From positions 62,001-126,000 of the forward strand of contig NZ_SJPT01000009.1 in the NCBI RefSeq assembly GCF_007860095.1: a stretch of DNA of 64,000 bases, written 5' to 3'. The position numbers and the translations under genes were made by a program. Source of the DNA: Novipirellula galeiformis (GTDB lineage: Bacteria; Planctomycetota; Planctomycetia; Pirellulales; Pirellulaceae). The notes beneath the pieces were generated by a model. The model saw nothing but the letters and a program-made list of their open reading frames with translations. It did not search any database and was not told the origin of the DNA. This document shows, one piece after another, positions 20,711-30,758 of the stretch; position 1 is the first letter of the stretch; each line of letters opens with the position of its first letter.

Positions 20711-21016
20711 ATGCGATTGATCTGCTTATGCTTACTAACGCTCGCAATTGGATGCAACACACAAGAAGGAGTCCAATTACCCTCGCCGGTCACGAAAGGG
20801 AACCTTGTCTCTACACTGGAGCAAGTTGCGAACACCGGCCAGTACGAAGACGACGTATTAACGGCACTAACGATGGGCCTAGAGGAAGCCGGCATGATGG
20901 ATGAAGCCGCTCACATCCAACAGTGGCCTGCGATTGACAACCAGGCCAAAGTCAAGCAACTCGCCAAGCAAGTTGCGTCACGCGTCACCAAACGCTTGGC
21001 GTCCAGCAACCACTAG
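20711..21016 (+). CDS. Small lipoprotein downstream of DUF1559
   Basis: The protein has 101 residues with a lipoprotein signal (RLICLCLLTLAIGCNTQEG, lipobox LAIGC). The mature part is short and helical with no known domain. It probably sits on a membrane and may assist the preceding pseudopilin-like protein; that role is inferred only from adjacency. ATG 20711 starts the signal peptide directly. Confidence 0.75.
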   Translation: MRLICLCLLTLAIGCNTQEGVQLPSPVTKGNLVSTLEQVANTGQYEDDVLTALTMGLEEAGMMDEAAHIQQWPAIDNQAKVKQLAKQVASRVTKRLASSNH

Positions 21017-21246
21017 ATTGGCATCGACACGCGGCGGGGCTGGCATCGTTTAAGCCAGCCACCGCCTTTGGCGAAATCGAAACCTGGCGTTGTCTCACCC
21101 GCGTGCGATTGTGTAAGCCGAACTAGATTTAAAATGGGGTTAAACGTATCGCACGTCATGCGTGACATTCGTGATTTGCGACTTGCCTGGGACGATGACC
21201 GTCGTCACCTCGCCCCAGACGAAGCATCCAAACTCCCATCGAAGCT

Positions 21247-22725
21247 CTACTCTTCCCACAGAGAGTTGATCGCGGCAACGGTTTGATCGACCAGCGCCTG
21301 ACCGCCCTTAGGGCCGACTGGACAACTCGCCGCAATCGCGCTGTAGCTGCCTCCTTCGACCGCTCGGACCGTCGGCAGGTAGGTCCCCGAATCGTTGCCG
21401 GTCAATTGGATCACGAACGTCTGTTCGGCCTTGCTGCGCGCCTTGATCTGGATGCCGTAATCGGTGAACAGCTCAAAAGGGTTGGTGCAGATAGCGATGT
21501 CGCCCAGTCGGATGACGTGAAATTCTCGCTCGTACACGTCGCCTTCCTGCTGCTGTTCATAGCGGTCGGTAACTTTCTTTTGCCACTTTACCCTGCGATA
21601 ATTGGCGGGGTCCTTCGAGAGTCGATCAATCTCCGCTTGGGCTGCCGCGTTCTGCTCCTCCGTGACCATCCAAACAGGAAGTTTGAACGTTTTTACCAGG
21701 TGCGTTAGTTTGACGTCGGTGCGAATGTCGCCTTGAGCCACGTCGTTGGCGTCGCCCACAGCCACGTCGATTCGTCTGGCGATTTCTTCGAGTCGCGTGA
21801 GACCGCGGAGCTTGAGCATTCTGGCTTCTGCTGCCCGGTTGAGCATCAGGTGCGGCGATTGGTCGCCAGCCGCCCCGCACCAACCCAGCACGTCAAGTTC
21901 TTGTCCGTAACGCTTCCGCAGCAAATTCCGAGTCTCGTGCCAGAAGTCGGCGTTGACGGCCTTTCGGCCTTCCACCTCCTGCGCAGGACAGGCCACATCG
22001 ACGGCCATCGCAATCGGTTTCTTCTCCGCATCCCAAAAACTGAGGACGTCAATGTCGTGGTCCTCGTAGCCCTCGATGCCGCGGAACTCGGGCTTGTTGG
22101 TGCGGCCATACATCGCAGCCGAACCGTCGGCGTAGACCGCTCGGCGGTTGCGGGCCACCACTGCGTGCCCGAGCGCCCAGCTGACGCCGGCGGGCTTGCG
22201 TTCGGTCCAGGCCTCGACAACCGCGTCGCTGACCCGCTCCACCAAAAACTCAACATACTCGGCCGGTTGAATCTCGCCCTCGTCCGGTAGCACGTATTTG
22301 CCTTCGACCATCACCGGTGCTGTGTGAGTGTGGGTCGCGTTGACAAACAATTTTTGCACATCGATTTCAGGCAACTTTTTGGCAACCCCATTCCTGATTC
22401 GCGTTTGGACGTCCTCGCGGATGACCACCAAGTCGCAGGAGACCATGATGGCCAAATCCAGCGACGTGTCGCCATCGCGTGACTCTAGCACGAGCACATT
22501 CGCCGTGACGGGGCTCTCCACTTTCGTTGCGATCCGCGTATGAAACTGACCGGAGAGAGCGACGGGTTCATCGGGCGTGATGCTGGTGACGGCGGAACCG
22601 ACCATCAAATCGGCCGCCTTGAGTCCGGGCGTGTGGCAACACAAAAAAGCGGCTAGACAGACCGCCACACCGGAGAATCGCCCGTGAAGGGTACGGCGGT
22701 GGAAGGGCGGATGATTCTTGATCAT
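21247..22725 (-). CDS. Neutral/alkaline ceramidase-type hydrolase, N-terminal domain
   Basis: The protein has 492 residues and an N-terminal signal (GVAVCLAAFLCCHTPGLKAA). It starts the enzymatic domain with VGSAVTSITPDEPVALSGQF and carries the zinc motif NATHTHTAP. These features match planctomycete proteins annotated as neutral/alkaline non-lysosomal ceramidase N-terminal domain. The actual substrate may be a different lipid amide or a sugar derivative. ATG 22725 is preceded by AAGGAA; the frame is open to 22914. Confidence 0.83.
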   Translation of the reverse strand: MIKNHPPFHRRTLHGRFSGVAVCLAAFLCCHTPGLKAADLMVGSAVTSITPDEPVALSGQFHTRIATKVESPVTANVLVLESRDGDTSLDLAIMVSCDLVVIREDVQTRIRNGVAKKLPEIDVQKLFVNATHTHTAPVMVEGKYVLPDEGEIQPAEYVEFLVERVSDAVVEAWTERKPAGVSWALGHAVVARNRRAVYADGSAAMYGRTNKPEFRGIEGYEDHDIDVLSFWDAEKKPIAMAVDVACPAQEVEGRKAVNADFWHETRNLLRKRYGQELDVLGWCGAAGDQSPHLMLNRAAEARMLKLRGLTRLEEIARRIDVAVGDANDVAQGDIRTDVKLTHLVKTFKLPVWMVTEEQNAAAQAEIDRLSKDPANYRRVKWQKKVTDRYEQQQEGDVYEREFHVIRLGDIAICTNPFELFTDYGIQIKARSKAEQTFVIQLTGNDSGTYLPTVRAVEGGSYSAIAASCPVGPKGGQALVDQTVAAINSLWEE

Positions 22726-23033
22726 GATGCGTTCCTTAATGAATACAGGCAGGGTGGTGAAATTAATCAGGCGGGACGGTGAGCTGAGCGCACCGCGTCC
22801 GTGGCGGAGGGCAGCCAAGGCGAAGGGGAACCGACTCGGAATTCTGCAGCACCCCTCGTTAACTTGCCGCGGCAGGTAACAAGTGTAATCGATCGATCGA
22901 CAGCGTGTGGCCACCTTACCGCCGTAATTGACTCACTCGTAAGGGGCAGGTAACATCGCCGCGTACCTCGCCCTCCCTTTATCCCTCCCGCCCACCTTGC
23001 CGCGCACGCGCTCCTCCCGGAAGCAATTCTCTG

Positions 23034-24206
23034 ATGACGATCTCTGAGGAAACGGTAAATCGATTGCTCGAAACGGCCATTGCCGTTCAACAGGTACCCG
23101 CGCCCACGTTCGATGAACTTGAGCGGGCTCGGTTTGTCCAAGACGCGTTTTCCCAAGCCGGACTCGCCGACGTCACCATGGACGACATGCACAATGTCTA
23201 CGGTCGGATTCCCGGCGGCGGCGGGAATCCCAGCGGCGGCGAGATTCCCAGCGGCGGCGAGATTCCCAGCGGCGGCGAGATTCCCAGCGACGAAAAATGC
23301 CTTCTGATCACCGCGCATCTCGACACGGTCTTCCCCGCCGGGACCGATCTCTCGGTGCGGCGCACCCTGGGCCGGATTTCCGGCCCCGGCATCGGCGATA
23401 ACTCGTTGGCGGTCGCCGCGCTGATCGAGCTGCCCCGCGTGCTGCGCGAAGCCGGCATCACCCTCGCTCGCGATTGCTGGTTGGTCGCCAACGTCTGCGA
23501 AGAGGGGCAAGGCGATCTTCGCGGAGCCCGCGAAGTGATGCGCCGCTTCGGTCCTTCTCCCGCCGCCTGGATCGCCTTGGAGGGCGGGTTCCTCGGCCGC
23601 GTCTGCTTCCGCGGCGTCGGCTCGCTTCGCTACCGCATTTCGGTCCGCACCGGCGGCGGACACAGCTGGTTCGACTTCGGACAACCGAGCGCCATCCACG
23701 TGCTCGTCGATCTCGCCAAACAACTCACCGAGTTGCGCGTGCCCCGCCAACCGAAGACCACCTTCAACGTCGGCGTGATTCAGGGAGGCGCTTCGATTAA
23801 CACGATCGCCGAGTCGGCCCACTTGGAATTGGATCTTCGCTCGGACGATCCCGACGCCCTCGCCGAACTGGTCGCCCAGGTTGAGCGTATTCGCGGCGCG
23901 TTCGCCCCCGACGGCGCCGACGTCAATTGGGAAGTCATCGGCCGACGGCCCGCGGGCAGCTTACCGGCGGAGCATCCTCTGGTCGCCTGCGCCCTCGACG
24001 CCCTGAGCGAAGCGGGATTCGATGCCGACGAAATCGACACCAGCCCCGCCTCGACAGACGCTAACATCCCGTTGTCCTCGGGATGTCCAGCCGTTTGCGT
24101 CGGATTGGCGCGCGGCTTCCATCTCCACCGCCTCGACGAATACATCGAGACCGATGGGCTGGGAACCGGGATGACCCAGTTACTCTTGCTCTTGCAGAAA
24201 CTCTAG
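23034..24206 (+). CDS. M20-family metallopeptidase
   Basis: The protein has 390 residues. M20 motifs are ITAHLDTVFP (metal His/Asp), GPGIGDNSLAVAAL (bridging Asp), CEEGQGD (catalytic Glu and metal Glu), GGGHSWFDFG at the dimerisation domain, and a C-terminal GFHLHRLDE His. It probably hydrolyses a peptide or N-acyl amino acid in the cytoplasm, since no signal peptide is seen. An in-frame tandem repeat encodes GGEIPS units at about residues 60-85. The DUF819 gene follows after 8 bp. By eye the stretch 23.0-25.4 kb is more GC-rich than its neighbours. Confidence 0.88.
   Translation: MTISEETVNRLLETAIAVQQVPAPTFDELERARFVQDAFSQAGLADVTMDDMHNVYGRIPGGGGNPSGGEIPSGGEIPSGGEIPSDEKCLLITAHLDTVFPAGTDLSVRRTLGRISGPGIGDNSLAVAALIELPRVLREAGITLARDCWLVANVCEEGQGDLRGAREVMRRFGPSPAAWIALEGGFLGRVCFRGVGSLRYRISVRTGGGHSWFDFGQPSAIHVLVDLAKQLTELRVPRQPKTTFNVGVIQGGASINTIAESAHLELDLRSDDPDALAELVAQVERIRGAFAPDGADVNWEVIGRRPAGSLPAEHPLVACALDALSEAGFDADEIDTSPASTDANIPLSSGCPAVCVGLARGFHLHRLDEYIETDGLGTGMTQLLLLLQKL
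23208..23290 (+). repeat. In-frame 18-bp minisatellite inside the M20 peptidase
   Basis: Units of ATTCCCAGCGGCGGCGAG begin at 23226 (first base pair varied), 23244 and 23262. A diverged unit precedes them at 23208 and a partial one begins at 23280. Each unit is six codons, so copy-number change would keep the reading frame. Confidence 0.9.
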
Positions 24207-24214
24207 AACCCGGG

Positions 24215-25435
24215 ATGAGAGACAACGTGACAGACCAACCCACGGTTGTGGAATCGCTCTTCAGCGGCGATCCGCTTGCGACTTCACTTTGCCTGATCGC
24301 AATCTTTCTGGCCTGTCCAGCGGTGTTGATGCAGGTGATCCCCCGCATCCCCGTGATCCGCAAGGTCACCTTCGTCCCCTTTCTCTTCCTGGTGCCGATG
24401 ATCCTCTCCAGCCTGGGGATCATCCCGGACAGCTACCCGCTGTACAAACCTTTGCAGTCCACCGCGCTGTACATGGCCATTTTCTTCATGGTGTTGGCGA
24501 TCGATCTCGGACAGATCCTGCGATCCCTTGCCACCCGGATTTTGTTGCTGTTTGTGATCGGCTGTCTGGGCACTGCGACCGGCGCGATTCTGGCCCACGC
24601 GATCTGCGCTCCGTTGATCGGGACCGAGTCGTCCGCGATGGTCGCCGGCTGCACGACGGCGGCCTATTCGGGAGGCTCGATGAACTGGGCCGCCGTGAGT
24701 GAGGCGATCGACGTTCCCGGCTCGCTCAGCGCCACCGCCTTTCCCGCCATGGTGATCATGTACACGCTATACCTAGGCGCACTACTCGCCCTGGATAACT
24801 CGCCGCTGCGTCCGCTGCTCGAACGCTGGATCGGCGTGGAGGACCGCAACGACGCGCCCGCGATGGCTGCCGCAGACGAAGTTCAATCGTCCGCGGCCCC
24901 AAAACTGGAAGACTATATCAACGGTTTCCTCGCCTTTACGATCGTCTACCTAGCCTCAATCGTGCTCGAGCAATGGGTTCGCGGCTTGGTCTTCATCCCC
25001 ATGGTGATCTTCCTGACGACGTTCGCCATCCTGCTGGGAGCGGTGGCGCCGAAGGTGCGATTTGCGGGCGTCAGACGGCTCGGCAACTTGTCCACGTTCG
25101 GCGAAGCGTCGCTCTATTTCCTACTGGGGATCATCGGGGCCCAGGCTTCGCTGAGCGGCAGCCTGCTAAACGCGCCAGCCCTATTGCTGATGCCCACCGT
25201 GGTCATTGCCGTGCACGTGTTCGTGCTGTTGTTGTCCGCGCGGCTCTTGAAGGTCGACCTAGCGACGTGCACCATCGTCTCGATTGCGGCAATTGGTGGA
25301 GCGGCGAGTGCTCCGGCCGCCGCCGGCGCACTCCGCGCCCCCGAATTGATCCCGCTTGGAGTTCTGCTGGGATCGCTAGGCTATGCCATCGGCACCTACC
25401 TCGGCGTTTACCTCGGCCTGTTTTTGCTCGGTTAG
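24215..25435 (+). CDS. DUF819 family membrane protein
   Basis: The protein has 406 residues and about ten hydrophobic segments, with the DUF819 patterns GCTTAAYSGGSMNWAAV and IAAIGGAASAPAAAGALRAP. The family is thought to be a transporter-like membrane protein of unknown substrate. ATG 24215 lies 8 bp after the peptidase stop; the longer frame from 24083 would overlap the peptidase and begins with a basic, non-family stretch. The link to the peptidase suggests export or uptake of its product or substrate, an inference from context. Confidence 0.85.
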   Translation: MRDNVTDQPTVVESLFSGDPLATSLCLIAIFLACPAVLMQVIPRIPVIRKVTFVPFLFLVPMILSSLGIIPDSYPLYKPLQSTALYMAIFFMVLAIDLGQILRSLATRILLLFVIGCLGTATGAILAHAICAPLIGTESSAMVAGCTTAAYSGGSMNWAAVSEAIDVPGSLSATAFPAMVIMYTLYLGALLALDNSPLRPLLERWIGVEDRNDAPAMAAADEVQSSAAPKLEDYINGFLAFTIVYLASIVLEQWVRGLVFIPMVIFLTTFAILLGAVAPKVRFAGVRRLGNLSTFGEASLYFLLGIIGAQASLSGSLLNAPALLLMPTVVIAVHVFVLLLSARLLKVDLATCTIVSIAAIGGAASAPAAAGALRAPELIPLGVLLGSLGYAIGTYLGVYLGLFLLG

Positions 25436-25495
25436 GATCGCTCGGAGCTGCTCAAAAACAACGCCTTTGAACAGCCCAGGATCGCTCCTCGACGC

Positions 25496-26623
25496 TCACC
25501 ACTCGTACGTTTCCACGCTGTACTTTTCAAGCTTGTCTCGATTCACCCGGATTCCCAACCCCGGTCCGTCCGGCACCTTGACCTCACAGCCATCGCGAAC
25601 CTCGAACCAGTCGTCCACAATGTCATCGGTCAGATAGGCCAATCCGGCACCGACATCTGATGGGTACGTGGCGCCGGGTAGCGACGCCGCCGCAAGCCGC
25701 CCCGCTTCGGCAATCCCACTGCCCAACCGCGACCCGATCCACACCGGCGTCCCGGCCTTGCGACAGAGATCGTGAACCCGTTTCGAATCGACCAATCCTC
25801 CGACCCGCCCGACCTTGATATTGACAATATCGGCCGCCTTCATCTCCAGTGCACAGCGGGTCAGGTGCGGAGTTTGAATGCTCTCGTCGAGGCAGATCGG
25901 CGTTTTCATCCTGCGGCAGAGTTCGCGGTGGAACCATAGATCGTCGTGATCCAACGGCTGCTCGATCATCATCAGCCCGAAGCGATCCCAGCTCGCCAGA
26001 TGCTCGATATCATGCGGCTGGTACGCCGAGTTGGCATCGACCATCATCTCCACGTCGGGATAGGCAGCTCGGGCAGCCTCGATGTATTCCACGTCCTGTC
26101 CCGGACAAACCTTGATCTTGATGCGGCGATATCCCTTGGCAAGTTCTTGAGCGATCGTCTCGACCAAACTCTCGGGCGTTCCCTTGATCCCGATACTCGG
26201 CCCAACCTGGACCCACGGCTGTGACTCGCTAGGATCGTCCGCCAGCAGGTGCGCCACCGAGCTTCCCCGACTCTGTCCCAAAACATCCCACAGCACCGAC
26301 TCAAACGCCGCCTTGGCAAAGGAGTGGCCGCGGATCCCTTCCATCGCTTCGACCCATTCCTCCGGATCGCTCCACGCGCGGGATCGCATCAGTGGGGCCA
26401 ACACGGTGCGGCCGATCGAAAGGGCCGTTTCCGAAGTCTCGGTGGTGTAGAAGGGCACGCCGTCAACGGCCGCCTCTCCCCATCCGACCCACGGGCCGCA
26501 TTGGGCTTCGAGCACCACGAAGTCCTTCATGGTCACTTCGCCCACGCTGATCCGAAACGGCGACTTCAGCGGAATTTGCACCCGCCGTGCCACCAAACGA
26601 TCAAACTTAAAACCCTTTGACAT
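25496..26623 (-). CDS. Enolase-superfamily N-acylamino acid racemase / dipeptide epimerase / OSB synthase-like
   Basis: The protein has 375 residues. Muconate-lactonizing subgroup residues are seen: the KIKV acid/base pair, MMVDANSAY (metal Asp), MMIEQPL (metal Glu), ICLDESI (metal Asp), and VNIKVGRVGG (second Lys). Members catalyse o-succinylbenzoate synthesis, N-acylamino acid racemisation or dipeptide epimerisation. No menaquinone genes are nearby. The convergent M20 peptidase and DUF819 genes favour amino-acid or peptide metabolism, but this is inference. The start is ATG 26623; a GTG six bases upstream is also possible. Confidence 0.82.
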   Translation of the reverse strand: MSKGFKFDRLVARRVQIPLKSPFRISVGEVTMKDFVVLEAQCGPWVGWGEAAVDGVPFYTTETSETALSIGRTVLAPLMRSRAWSDPEEWVEAMEGIRGHSFAKAAFESVLWDVLGQSRGSSVAHLLADDPSESQPWVQVGPSIGIKGTPESLVETIAQELAKGYRRIKIKVCPGQDVEYIEAARAAYPDVEMMVDANSAYQPHDIEHLASWDRFGLMMIEQPLDHDDLWFHRELCRRMKTPICLDESIQTPHLTRCALEMKAADIVNIKVGRVGGLVDSKRVHDLCRKAGTPVWIGSRLGSGIAEAGRLAAASLPGATYPSDVGAGLAYLTDDIVDDWFEVRDGCEVKVPDGPGLGIRVNRDKLEKYSVETYEW

Positions 26624-26769
26624 ACACACAGTCCCATTTCGTTCTTTGGTGTTACCGTTCCGCCCTGAACCTTACACAACCACAGGCAAGTTCTTCGCAT
26701 GCGTGTCTCGCATGCGTCGCGACGATTTTCGATTTTGCCACCAATCATGGCGGATATGCGAGGGCGAAG

Positions 26770-27105
26770 CAAGATACGAGGAAGCCCTGACGCCAACACC
26801 GACCTTTCGTCATCCTTGCCTTTGGGTTTAGCCGGTGTCGCATCCATGCGTTCAGGAACGCCGCGAAGTGTTTCGAAGTGGGTGCGTATCCGAGAGCCAT
26901 CGACCGCAGTGAGTGGATGACCGACGACATCGAATCGAGACGGATCCGCCGATGGAACTTCGGTGGCCAATGTTGCAGCGATCTTTTTAAGCGGTTCACG
27001 GTCAACGATGCTCACCGATTCGAACTGGGATCCGAGCGATGGCCGCCCCACACCGAACTTTTTCGGAACCTCTTTGAGAGTGCTGGCTTGTTGGAGACCT
27101 TCTGC
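26770..27105 (-). pseudogene. IS4-type transposase, N-terminal remnant
   Basis: After a stop at 27106-27108 the reverse strand reads AEGLQQASTLKEVPKKFGVG, then RPSLGSQFESVSIVDREPLK, and ends near HPLTAVDGSRIR. This order, with xSLGSxxE followed by a DGS block holding the first catalytic Asp, matches the N-terminal third of IS4-family transposases. The rest of the protein and any start codon are missing. The remnant fills the 640-bp space between the racemase and the CE15 gene; nothing else was recognised there. Confidence 0.6.
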
Positions 27106-27264
27106 CTAGATCATCGCTGACGCAGACCGCCTGGCAAAGTCGGGTGGAAATCGTCGCGTAAATTTCGTGCCCAACCGTATTGGGTCCGACTTCTTTGATT
27201 TCTTCATTCCGTATTCACGACTTCGTCTGCTCTTGATACGTGCGACCAAGAGCAGAAACCCCCA

Positions 27265-28497
27265 TCACGGTTTGCTCAAATACGGGTCAGCGAACTTGAG
27301 ATACTGCTCCCAATCGTAGGCTGTGATACCATGATCTCCTGTCCGCAGGTGATACCCAATTGTCGTATGAATCGGTTGATCGGGTACAGGCGGTTGGCTT
27401 TGCGACAAAGCAGGTTTATCAAAGAGCTCATAGACCGGACCCGCATGCTTCGCGGCAAGGTACTCGCCTTTGGGATCAGCCCAACCGTCGTTCGTAGCAC
27501 TGGCAACGTAGAGCGGTCGGGGCGCGACGAGTGCCATCAGCATATGCTGATCCACCGGCAGGGCGTGTTCTCGGTGTTGGTACTGTTGATGATTGGTACA
27601 GAACCAATAGCCGACCGGTTTGATCATGTGGTGAATCCGTTCACCATAGCAACGCCGGTACAGTGCCGCTCCGCCACAACCGGAATCATTGCTGATCACC
27701 ATGGCGAATCGCGTGTCCTGTGCCCCCGCCCAAAGAGCTGCTTTACCCAGTCTTGAATGACCGATCACTGCGATTCGCGACGCATCGACCTGTCCATCCG
27801 TTTCCAAATAGTCGAGCACTCGCGACAAACTCCAAGCCCAGGCACCGATGGAACCCCACTCGGTCGGTTCGGGTTTCGTTTGCCCCTCGTCATAGAACAA
27901 GGGGTGAATGCCGTCAGTGAAATCATTGCGATAATTGTCTGGATCAACCTGATCGCGATGAACCGTCACAAGTGCGTAGCCATGATCGATAATTTTTTCC
28001 AATTGCCAACGACTTGCGGATGAGCCGCGAGCCTTTGCCGTGCCTCGCTGGATGATTTCCGAGTCAGCATGGATCGTATGATTGCCGTTGAAATTCAAGC
28101 CGACGAATCCAGCAACCGGCCCCGTCGCTTGGTTCGGGATGTACATCAAGATGTCGAGACGATACGGGTCATCGCCAAAGAATGCGGCAATTTGTTTGCG
28201 TGTGGCACGCCCGTCAAGAGCGTTGGAATCAGTCTCAACCACTTCATACTTGACCGCCAATTTTCGACTGGGTGTTTTCCCATAGACCGAATCCTCGAAC
28301 ATCCGCAGTACTTCCCCTCGTCGATGGGCTACCCATTCGTCTCGCCCAACCGACTGACCCGCGTTGTCAATCAATGCGTTTGGTAGTTCGTAGGAGGGAA
28401 CTTTTGTCTCGTCGTAGTTGGTGTCCGCTGGTGGTTTTGCTACCGATACCGAAGAACCGACCGCAAATAGAATTGCTACCATCGCAATACGAAGCAT
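27265..28497 (-). CDS. CE15-like glucuronoyl esterase / acetylxylan esterase family protein
   Basis: The protein has 410 residues and a signal peptide (LRIAMVAILFAVGSSVSVA). The nucleophile elbow is GHSRLGKAALWAGAQD, matching the GxSRxGK elbow of carbohydrate esterase family 15. A WGSIGAWAWSLSRVLDYL block precedes it and the LRTGDHGITAYDW His motif closes the triad. The family cleaves glucuronoyl esters in lignocellulose or related glycans outside the cell. ATG 28497 has AAGGA 10 bp upstream; the frame is open to 28593. Confidence 0.87.
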   Translation of the reverse strand: MLRIAMVAILFAVGSSVSVAKPPADTNYDETKVPSYELPNALIDNAGQSVGRDEWVAHRRGEVLRMFEDSVYGKTPSRKLAVKYEVVETDSNALDGRATRKQIAAFFGDDPYRLDILMYIPNQATGPVAGFVGLNFNGNHTIHADSEIIQRGTAKARGSSASRWQLEKIIDHGYALVTVHRDQVDPDNYRNDFTDGIHPLFYDEGQTKPEPTEWGSIGAWAWSLSRVLDYLETDGQVDASRIAVIGHSRLGKAALWAGAQDTRFAMVISNDSGCGGAALYRRCYGERIHHMIKPVGYWFCTNHQQYQHREHALPVDQHMLMALVAPRPLYVASATNDGWADPKGEYLAAKHAGPVYELFDKPALSQSQPPVPDQPIHTTIGYHLRTGDHGITAYDWEQYLKFADPYLSKP

Positions 28498-28985
28498 GAT
28501 TGACTCGTCCTTTTTAATTTTTCGGCTGTGCCATTCTCGACGAGTCGTGCTCATCCGCAGAACTCGCGTCGATCTTGATTGGGTTAGGCTCATTAGTCAC
28601 AGGATAGCAGCCAATGGCGAACAAAATAACGTTCAGACCGAAGTAGCCCCCATTCATTCCTGCGGGAGATCGTCCGGTGGCCAGCGGGTAAGGGTGGCCG
28701 TAGCGGAGGCGGTAAAGTAGCGGAGCCAGTATAATGGCGAAGCCAACCCGCCGGTCTAGGATCCATGCGCAGATCAACCGACACTCACGGAGCAAATCCC
28801 GGTCAAGACAGGTACTCGATCGCCCACTACACGATCGTCAACGGGATCACCAGTATAACGCGATTCCAGCCAACGAGCATTCGATACCGCCATGTGCCGC
28901 GAGGGTAAACCGACAATCACTGGCGGTCGAGCGCCTCACCCGACCACACTCGGGTGCACCCGCGTTGCTCTGCTCTTCGTGGCCG
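28498..28985. other. Intergenic stretch with a possible decayed attC
   Basis: No gene is seen. Between about 28867 and 28971 an AAC at 28872 and a GTT at 28964 flank a weak inverted repeat, placed just after the stop of the decayed lipocalin-like gene. This is where an attC would lie if that gene had been a cassette. The pairing is too poor to be sure. Confidence 0.3.
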
Positions 28986-29399
28986 TCAGATTCCCGTTAC
29001 AGGAACCCGCCGAAAGTATTCGGTGAATCCACCGATGGCGGTGATGATCCAGTACGAGTCAGGGCTGTCAAATTGTATCTCGGTGAAGGTCGACAATTCG
29101 AACATCGCCATGTCCGGGGCCGGCTTTGAATCATCGCGAATCACAACGCAGTGCAAGTCAGTACCCATCACGGTGTACGGTATTGTTTCATGATTACCGT
29201 CTAGCTCAGTCGTGTATGTAGACTCTGTATAGGTCACCTTCAACTTGCCAAAAAGCTGTCCAAGTGTTTCCTTCTGGCTTTCGCAAAGGTGCTCTACGGT
29301 GCGGTCCCTATCTGATATCCACGTTCCGATTAGGGGACGAACTCCGGCGTCGATTGTGAGGGCATCGCGAGCAATCCGATTGGGCTAGAGAATGAGCAT
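28986..29399 (-). pseudogene. Small lipocalin-like hypothetical gene with early stop
   Basis: From an ATG at 29399 the frame meets a TAG at codon 5 (29385-29387), then stays open for 132 codons to a TGA at 28986. The protein has a lipocalin-type start (RPLIGTWISDRDRTVEHL) and beta-rich blocks (KVTYTESTYTTELDGNHETI). No ATG, GTG or TTG lies between the stop and the conserved GTW. The upstream ACAGAAC at 29411 looks like an attC half-site, so this may be a decayed integron cassette. It could be translated only from the internal TTG at 29243. Confidence 0.5.
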
Positions 29400-29479
29400 G
29401 TGTCTTAGTAACAGAACGATAATGATCAGCGAGCGGCGGAAACCGGCAGGCGTTGGCTTGTCTTGCTGGCCGGATCGAC

Positions 29480-30757
29480 CACGCCCCCATCCACTTGCAC
29501 CAAATGATACCTGAGATCATTGGCCAGCGCAACATTCGTCCTTGCACGTCTGAACGTGAGCTGTCCGCCCTGAGCAGAAATGAATAAACAGGAGAAAACG
29601 GAGGAAACAGAGCAGAGCGGTCCAGTGTCTCCGTTTACTCTGCGACCTCCTGTTCAATCCAACCGCGCCCCATCCAATTGCACCAAATGATACCTGAGAT
29701 CACTGGCCAGCGCAACATTCGTCCTTGCAAGTCTGAACGTGAACTGTTCGCCGTGAGCAGAAATGAACAAACAGGAGATAACGGAGGAAACAGAGCAGAA
29801 CGGTCCAGTGTCTCCGTTCACTCTGAGACCTCCTGTTCAATCCAACCGCGCCCCATCCAATTGCACCAAATGCCACCGGAGATCATTGGCCAGCGCAACA
29901 TGCGTCCTTGCACGTCTGAACGTGAACTGTCGGCCGTAAGCAGAAATAAAAAAACAGGAGATAACGGAGGAAACGGAGCAGAGCGGTCCAGTGTCTCCGT
30001 TTACTCTGCGACCTCCTGTTCAATCCGACCGCGCCCATCCAATTGCACCAACTGATACCTGAGTTCATTGGCCAGCGCAACATTCGTCCTTGCACGTCTG
30101 AACGTGAACTGTCAGCCGTGAGCAGAAATGAACAAACAGGAAATAACGGAGCAGAGCGGTCCAGTGCCTCCGTTCACTCTGCGACCTCCTGTTCAATCCA
30201 ACCGCGTCCCATCCAATTGCACCAACTGATACCTGAGATCATTGGCCAGCGCAACATGCGTCCTTGCACGTCTGAACGTGAACTGTCAGCCGTAAGCAGA
30301 AATAAAAAAACAGGAGATAACGGAGGAAACAGAGCAGAGCGGTCCAGTGTCTCCGTTCACTCTGCGACCTCCTGTTCAATCCGACCACGCCACATCCAAT
30401 TGCACCAAATGATACCTGAGATCATTGGCCAGCGCAACATGCGTCCTTGCACGTCTGAACGTGAACTGTCAGCCGTAAGCAAAAAGAACAAACAGGAGAT
30501 AACGGAGGAAACAGAGCAGAGCGGTCCAGTGTCTCCGTTCACTCTACGACCTCCTGTTCAATCCGACCGCGCCCATCCAATTGCACCAACTGCCACCTGA
30601 GTTCATTGGCCAGCGCAACATTCGTCCTTGCAAGTCTGAACGTGAACTGTTCGCCGTGAGCAGAAAAGAACAAACAGGAGATAACGGAGGAAACGGAGCA
30701 GAGCGGTCCAGTGCCTCCGTTTACTCTACGACCTCCTGTTCAATCCGACCACGCACC
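29480..30757. repeat. Seven-unit tandem array, unit 174-183 bp
   Basis: Homologous GATCATTGGCC-type landmarks begin at about 29515, 29698, 29881, 30063, 30237, 30420 and 30601 (steps 183, 183, 182, 174, 183, 181). Each unit contains GCACCAAATGATACC, a CCAGCGCAACATTCGTCC block, and an AACAGGAG ... CTCCTGTT inverted pair about 70 bp across. Copies differ by scattered point changes and one 9-base deletion. Open frames across the array have shifting stops and no domain, so it is not treated as coding. Confidence 0.9.
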
Positions 30758-30758
30758 A

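Noticed and set aside
29480-30757. CRISPR-like array
   Set aside because: The repeat unit is 174-183 bp throughout, with no short conserved repeat alternating with unique spacers, and no cas genes are present.
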